Both the position numbers and the translations under genes were made by a program. A DNA stretch of 64,000 nt, from positions 1,089,503-1,153,502 of the forward strand of contig NC_045143.1 in the NCBI RefSeq assembly GCF_008831285.2. The letters run 5' to 3'. Shown here piece by piece: positions 59,153-64,000 of the stretch (its first letter is position 1; each line of letters starts with the position of its first letter). The DNA is from Nymphaea colorata (taxonomy: Eukaryota; Streptophyta; Magnoliopsida; Nymphaeales; Nymphaeaceae). The notes beneath the pieces are model-generated. The model worked only from the letters and a program-made list of their open reading frames with translations, ran no database searches and was not told the DNA's origin.

Positions 59153-60775
59153 TCTTAGTTGTCAAGGCATCTAGGTGCGCCTAGCCTAAAAAAACATCCA
59201 ATATTTGACAAACTTTTATTCTGTTACTAACTCTTCAGTTCATTGAGAGCTCTTTTGAAGTTAAGTCATATCTAGTTAAAGATTAAACCCATAATCAAGA
59301 ATTGCATTTAGTGTGTAAATGAGTATGAAGAAATTTCTCAATATTTGACAAACTTTTATTTTGTTACTTGTGTATCGAATATTTGATGTCCATGAATTGA
59401 TTAGTGTATGCATCAAAGAGGATTTCTACAACATAGTTATTTAGGAAATGTTTTACGTTTCATGTGTGGGCTACCATCTGCCTAGTTCATATTGCTTCTT
59501 TGCTGTTCTAACACCAGACTATGTTGATCTTTCTCTGATGCCTGGACATGCACTAAACAATAGAAACTGGTGGTTTTTTTTACCATAAACCTAGGTTCTA
59601 ACATGGGTAAGAAGCATAGGTTCCACAATATATGTTTTAGTGCACATATGATATATACAGAAATTCATGGTTTTTTAAAATATGTACCTAACATAGGGCT
59701 GGAGCTTCCACTTGATGACTTGATATAGTATATGTAATTAACGTATAGCAAACTGTACTTAAAGAGCAGAAATTATATCATATAAATGTACATATTATAA
59801 GTTTATACGGTATACAGCAATGTTATCCGTATCATACGATACGTATCGTATAGGTCAAGAAAACCTATACGATACGCTGTTTAAAGACGATACACGTCTG
59901 TATCGTACACGTATTGCACGATACGTGCGATACGGGGGCCGTATCGTACGATACGGGCGATACACCCCCGTATCGTACGATACGGGTTAAAACACAAAAT
60001 TTTTTATTTTTTAAAGTTAAAATACTCCTCCCTCTCTCTCTTCTTGTATTTAAAGACTCCAAGAGACGTAGGAGGGAGAGATTTTGCACATTTTCATCAA
60101 AAATAACCAAGGATTCATCGATTTGGAAAATATTATCGTTAAATCATGAAAGATGATAAGTTGATAACTATATGTTTTGAACTTATAAAATTGTGATGTA
60201 ATATAAGTCCTAAAACTCAAAGTCCTAAGACTCTAAGTCTTAAGATTCTATAAAATTTTCAAGTTTAAAATTGTGATGGATGCTTATTATGTTATTTTGA
60301 ATATCTAATTTCTAATTTTTGAATGCGTTGTTGACACACATGAATGTTTCTTATGTATGATGATCTTTTTTATATTTGAATATATTGTTCTTGATTTCTG
60401 ATTTTTTGTTTATTTTTTCAGATTTTTAATAATTTTTCTCTATTTTTTCTGATTTTTAAATATTTTTTAAAATTAAAAAATTAATTTTACGATACGCTAC
60501 GCTACGTTTACGATACGTTACGATACAGCGTATAGGTCAGCCCGACCGATACGCGATACGCTACGCCTTTTATAACATTGGTATACAGTGTATAATAAAA
60601 TTACAGGACTTTAATTTGAAGGGAAGGTGACTTTTCACCTTCCCATGCACTAGGTAAGCTGGCGCCTAGTCCAGCCTAGGCACCAGTGTAACACCTATTG
60701 CCTAACTGATGGACTTAGGCAATGGGTGTGGACTCGCACCTAGTCCATGCCTTGGGCGATGCCTTAACAACTAAG
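59153..60775. mobile_element. Outer inverted-repeat transposon (about 1.6 kb)
   Basis: The left end CTTAGTTGTCAAGGCATC (59154-59171) matches the right end GATGCCTTAACAACTAAG (60758-60775) in reverse with one difference. The flanks share ACTACCA at 59146-59152 and 60776-60782, a 6-7-bp target duplication depending on where the end is placed. Subterminal sequence has CGCCTAG-type motifs on both sides. It has no transposase. A second element (59818-60580) is nested inside, so the original size was about 850 bp. Confidence 0.75.
59818..60580. mobile_element. Inner hAT-like MITE rich in CGATACG motifs (763 bp)
   Basis: The element begins CAATGTTAT and ends ATAACATTG (9-bp perfect terminal inverted repeat). 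It is flanked on both sides by GTATACAG (59810-59817 and 60581-60588), a perfect 8-bp target duplication. Both subterminal regions are crowded with CGATACG/CGTATCG copies, including two exact copies of the 18-bp palindrome CCGTATCGTACGATACGG at 59939-59956 and 59968-59985. The middle is AT-rich and non-coding. An 8-bp duplication with repeated subterminal motifs suits a hAT-type element. Confidence 0.85.
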
Positions 60776-62115
60776 ACTACCAGTTTGTTATATCACCTTG
60801 GCTGAAGCTTAGTTTTAGCTAACTTGACAGGGATTATTGAGTCCTGTTCTGATTGTCCGTTAATGATGCTGAACCTGTTTTGTCATCTAACTTGACTTCT
60901 TCACCTTCCCGGACAAGCATGAGGTTGAGCTTAATGAGTTGAGGTTTACATGGAGGTAACTGTACTTTGATTTCCTTCCTAGCTTGTTCAGTGGATTTTT
61001 AATCAGATTATGAACAATTCAAAAGGTGACGGAAAAAAGAGGGCAGGGAAAGACATTGAATTTGTAAAGCATGATCAAGCACCATTATCAGGAGCAGTGC
61101 AAACATGAAAATATTTATAACTGAACAGAACATAAGCGAGGAAAAAAAGGGGTTCATTCTGATAAACAGTAACTTCTAGCATTTTTACATGGTCTCAGGC
61201 TTTATGGCATGTGTGTCATGTATGATGTATCTCGTAGGATGCATTAGAAAAACAAAATGTAGCATTCTCTGTGGCTATAACATCGTTGATCTGCTTTATT
61301 TGTTTGTTTCATACTTGTTACTTCGAATATTAGATCAGGTTTATGCTTCGTTGAAACTTTGCAGAAACTGCTAGTTGCATTATTGAAAATCTTCGTTCAT
61401 GCTTTGCAAAACTTTGCTGTTATTTTCTACCAACTTCCCATCCTTGTTATACCTTTTTTTGAAAATTTCTCTGTTGCCAGGTAGCTTCTTGCCTCCCCTT
61501 CTTTAGGACTCGGAACGGTGCCTCAACTACGGCTGTCTTTTCACAGTTTTCCCCTGTGTAGGAGCAGATTGGCTATAGATCAGCCTCAATTTTGTGATAA
61601 TAAGGAAGAAAGTAAAATTATGAAACGACAATGTACTGCGTTAGAAATGAAGTTTCTTGGTCGACAAGCTTTGTCCATTGAAATTCTGCCATGGATACTC
61701 ACCAACTTTTCCAAGGAGGAAGGGAAACATGTTTGTCCCACGAGGCCTTCTCCTTCAGCGAGTCCATCACCGAATCACCACCTTTATGCTATGTGACTCT
61801 CCGTCTAACGCTGCTTAGCCCTGGTGTTGACTGCACAGAGCAGGAGAAGAAAAATTATGTCATGTTACAACTTTTTGAGCTCTGCAGGTTCCATTCACTA
61901 TCCGCAATTTCCTCCTAAATACTCGAAGAGCCTTTCTCGACAATGTTTTCTATTGAAATAAATCATTAGTTTTGAGAGAGAAACGTCTTCTTGAATTCTC
62001 CTTCCCCACTTTCATACAGTTGCACGCATGATGAGCGTAAATCATTGTTAGAGGCAGTTCTCCATGAGACTTGAAAGTCTCCCAGGGTCCAGGGCTGTTT
62101 TATTGATTGGTGTGC

Positions 62116-62234
62116 GTATGTCAGCTAATAGAGTGCTTCCACCCACCATCAGCACAGAGGCGTAACGGGCACTTGAATTGAACTTAGCGTGTATGTCAGC
62201 TAATAGAGTGCTCCCACCCACCATCAGCACAGAG
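62116..62234. repeat. 44-bp direct repeat, two copies spaced 75 bp
   Basis: Copies 62116-62159 and 62191-62234 begin GTATGTCAGCTAATAGAG and end AGCACAGAG, with one difference. On the minus strand both encode VGGSTLLADI, but no longer frame exists. Confidence 0.85.
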
Positions 62235-62700
62235 TGAGAAGGACAAATTACATCAGGTATTATTTTGTGTAATCAGTTTGGGAATCAATTCAGCCAAGCT
62301 GCTGCATCAGTTGAATTTCTTGTAAATCAGAAAAAAAAAAGATACTGAAAATTTGTTTCTTGGGAAAAATAAATAGAAAATATCTAAACTTTATTAAAAA
62401 TAAGAAAATCTTAATATTTAAAAAATAATGAGAAAATTGGACCGTTGCACCCTTCAATCGGCCATTTAACCAACCACCGGCTTGATTTGAGCCGGCCAAT
62501 TCAGGCCCGATAATTATAATGAGATAGACATAGGGATTAAAAAGTTTGGTTCCAGTACAAATCCAGCATCTACTGAATCCAGATTAGTAAAATTTTATCT
62601 AATGGAATACAGATTCAGGATCCGATCCATACCTGAACTTTTTGAAAGCAAATGAAGATCTGACAGCATAAGATCCGATATTTACATCTAATCAGGTTGG

Positions 62701-62811
62701 ATCTGGACTCAAAATCGGATAAAGTCATGAAATTGCATGTCAAATCCTAATCTGATTAATCTGATGTTCTTTACCTGACAAGACTAAATGGATCGGATTT
62801 TGAGTCCAGAA
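62701..62811. repeat. Imperfect inverted repeat able to form a hairpin
   Basis: The left arm TCTGGACTCAAAATCGGAT (62702-62720) pairs with the right arm ATCGGATTTTGAGTCCAGA (62792-62810), with one unpaired base. The loop is about 70 bases. It lies in the GATCCGA-type dispersed repeat and may be a terminus of such an element. Confidence 0.65.
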
Positions 62812-64000
62812 TCAGAAAATTCGTACCTGTTAACTACACGCGATATCCACTACTCAGATCCGAGAGACCTCGGTTAAACTTCCTGCTCGTGCTTTATCTA
62901 CTCATTCTCCTCGTAACCCAAGCCGGAGAAGTTTCTTTTCTAATCAACTGAAGAACGCTGCTTCCTCGATCTGCCCAGTGTCTCCTGCTACCATCGCCCA
63001 TTGAATCGTCGAGAAATTGTTCTTTAAATTATAAACAAACTAATTCTTTCTTTCTTACTGAAAATGGCAGGGAATGTAACTTGCAGAACCCACCGCGGAC
63101 CTCGAAACACATCTAAGTTAGGGAGTTTAGCACCACTACCATCATCGATTCTCTCATAGGATGCCTCTCTCTTACCCAAAAGATAATGAACCAAACCAAA
63201 TCTTCTTCTTTTTTTTTTTTTTTTAATGTTCACGACTTCATGGATAAGTTTGTGTTTCTCTATATTTTTTGTCTAACATGTCAGTTAATGAACCTTCGTT
63301 TAATCGCCTCGTTCTCTAGTTGTGAAAATTCCTGAGAGAAAACAGGTTTATGTTCTGTACACGCTTTTGGAGTTGTCACCTGTCCTTTCTGATACCAATT
63401 AATTCTGCCATTAATTTCTTGTGAGCAAATTTTGTGCCTAAAAATGATTTTTTTTTTCTTTTTAACTCCTCTATACTAACAGTGGATAAAATAGCATTAA
63501 AGAATTGAATCCTCAACTGCCCACGTTCTTGCACTATCTGTATTTTGGGTCGGAATAAAATTCAAAGCCCTTATTCAGGTCAGCAGGAGGGAACACACGG
63601 CTTGAGTGAGAGGCTGAAGAGGTCTGAATAAAGTACAACTTTTATGGCATGCCACCATTTGTAGTTCAGTAGAGTAGCATCCACGTGAGTTGCGATTTTA
63701 AAGCTTTTATTGACAAGGAGATGAACTGATGCTATTTGTTGGTTCAAATTTAACATTCAAGGCCGTGATGGTTGTCTTAAATGGCCTTCTAACATAGAGC
63801 CAACGGGTATCATCATCAACCTCATCATCACCATCATCATCTTCTTCTTTACTTTGATAAATTCTTCAATAGCTTTTAATGCAAATCGTTTACCTGACAA
63901 TCATCAGCAAGAGCACTATAGTAGGTTGGCCTTCTTGGTTTGAAACTATGATTAAATGCATAAATGTAATATACATGCAACTGAGATACTATAGTTCTAC

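Larger units (their letters stand above)
60783..64000. other. Intergenic to the right edge, no gene recognised
   Basis: AT-rich. Around 61518-61918 there are two overlapping plus-strand frames of 75-92 codons preceded by a possible acceptor (TTGCCAG at about 61475-61481). They match nothing I recognise and may be chance or an orphan exon. GATCCGA-type dispersed motifs lie at 62540-62830. Poly-T tracts lie near 63205-63225 and 63448-63460. A (CAT)n tract lies at about 63810-63845. Confidence 0.35.

Noticed and set aside
59818-60580. Repeated CGATACG motifs as a CRISPR array or rRNA-like structure
   Set aside because: Repeats are short, irregularly spaced, palindromic and present in both orientations, and the flanks show a transposon target duplication. 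A CRISPR array is not expected in a plant nucleus.

Overview
The window is nuclear DNA of a flowering plant. The evidence is spliceosomal genes with many AT-rich introns, families found mainly or only in plants (DUF674, TIGR01589, GNA-type lectins, a plastid TPR protein, a group 4 sulfate transporter), a PPR remnant, and plant-type LTR and hAT-like elements. The species cannot be fixed from the sequence. Long introns and small secreted GNA lectins would fit a monocot or an early-diverging angiosperm, but that is only a leaning.

Layout. 1-6.4 kb: intergenic DNA with a broken PPR fragment, transposon debris and a 76-bp tandem repeat. 6.4-11.3 kb: a small DUF674 cluster, with a short two-exon gene on the minus strand, an orphan terminal exon on the minus strand, and a three-exon gene on the plus strand whose last exon adds an Arg/Gly-rich tail. 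11.3-16.1 kb: intergenic. 16.2-34.0 kb: a 17-exon SULTR4-type sulfate transporter (670 aa) with retroelement fragments in its two largest introns. 35.5-46.1 kb: a 10-exon RAD51D recombinase paralog (318 aa) with a perfect 133-bp tandem duplication in intron 2. 47.0-47.5 kb: a three-exon TIGR01589 gene (93 aa). 48.7-49.1 kb: a complete hAT-like MITE with 8-bp target duplication. 52.4-55.1 kb: two minus-strand GNA-type lectin genes, the second frameshifted. 55.3-56.3 kb: an intronless SLOW GREEN 1-like plastid TPR gene divergent from the second lectin. 56.4-64 kb: no convincing gene, but a striking nested pair of inverted-repeat elements, the inner one packed with CGATACG/CGTATCG motifs and flanked by a perfect 8-bp duplication.

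The genes do not form a pathway or operon. They are independent plant loci: vacuolar sulfate export, homologous recombination, chloroplast development, sugar binding, and families of unknown function. All exon structures were built by hand from splice consensus, reading phase and remembered family sequence. The transporter and RAD51D models are strong because every phase closes and the encoded sequence is collinear with the family. No new defence or mobile system was found. The most unusual items are the DUF674 protein with an RGG-like tail, the nested palindrome-rich MITE, and the frame-disrupted lectin pair.
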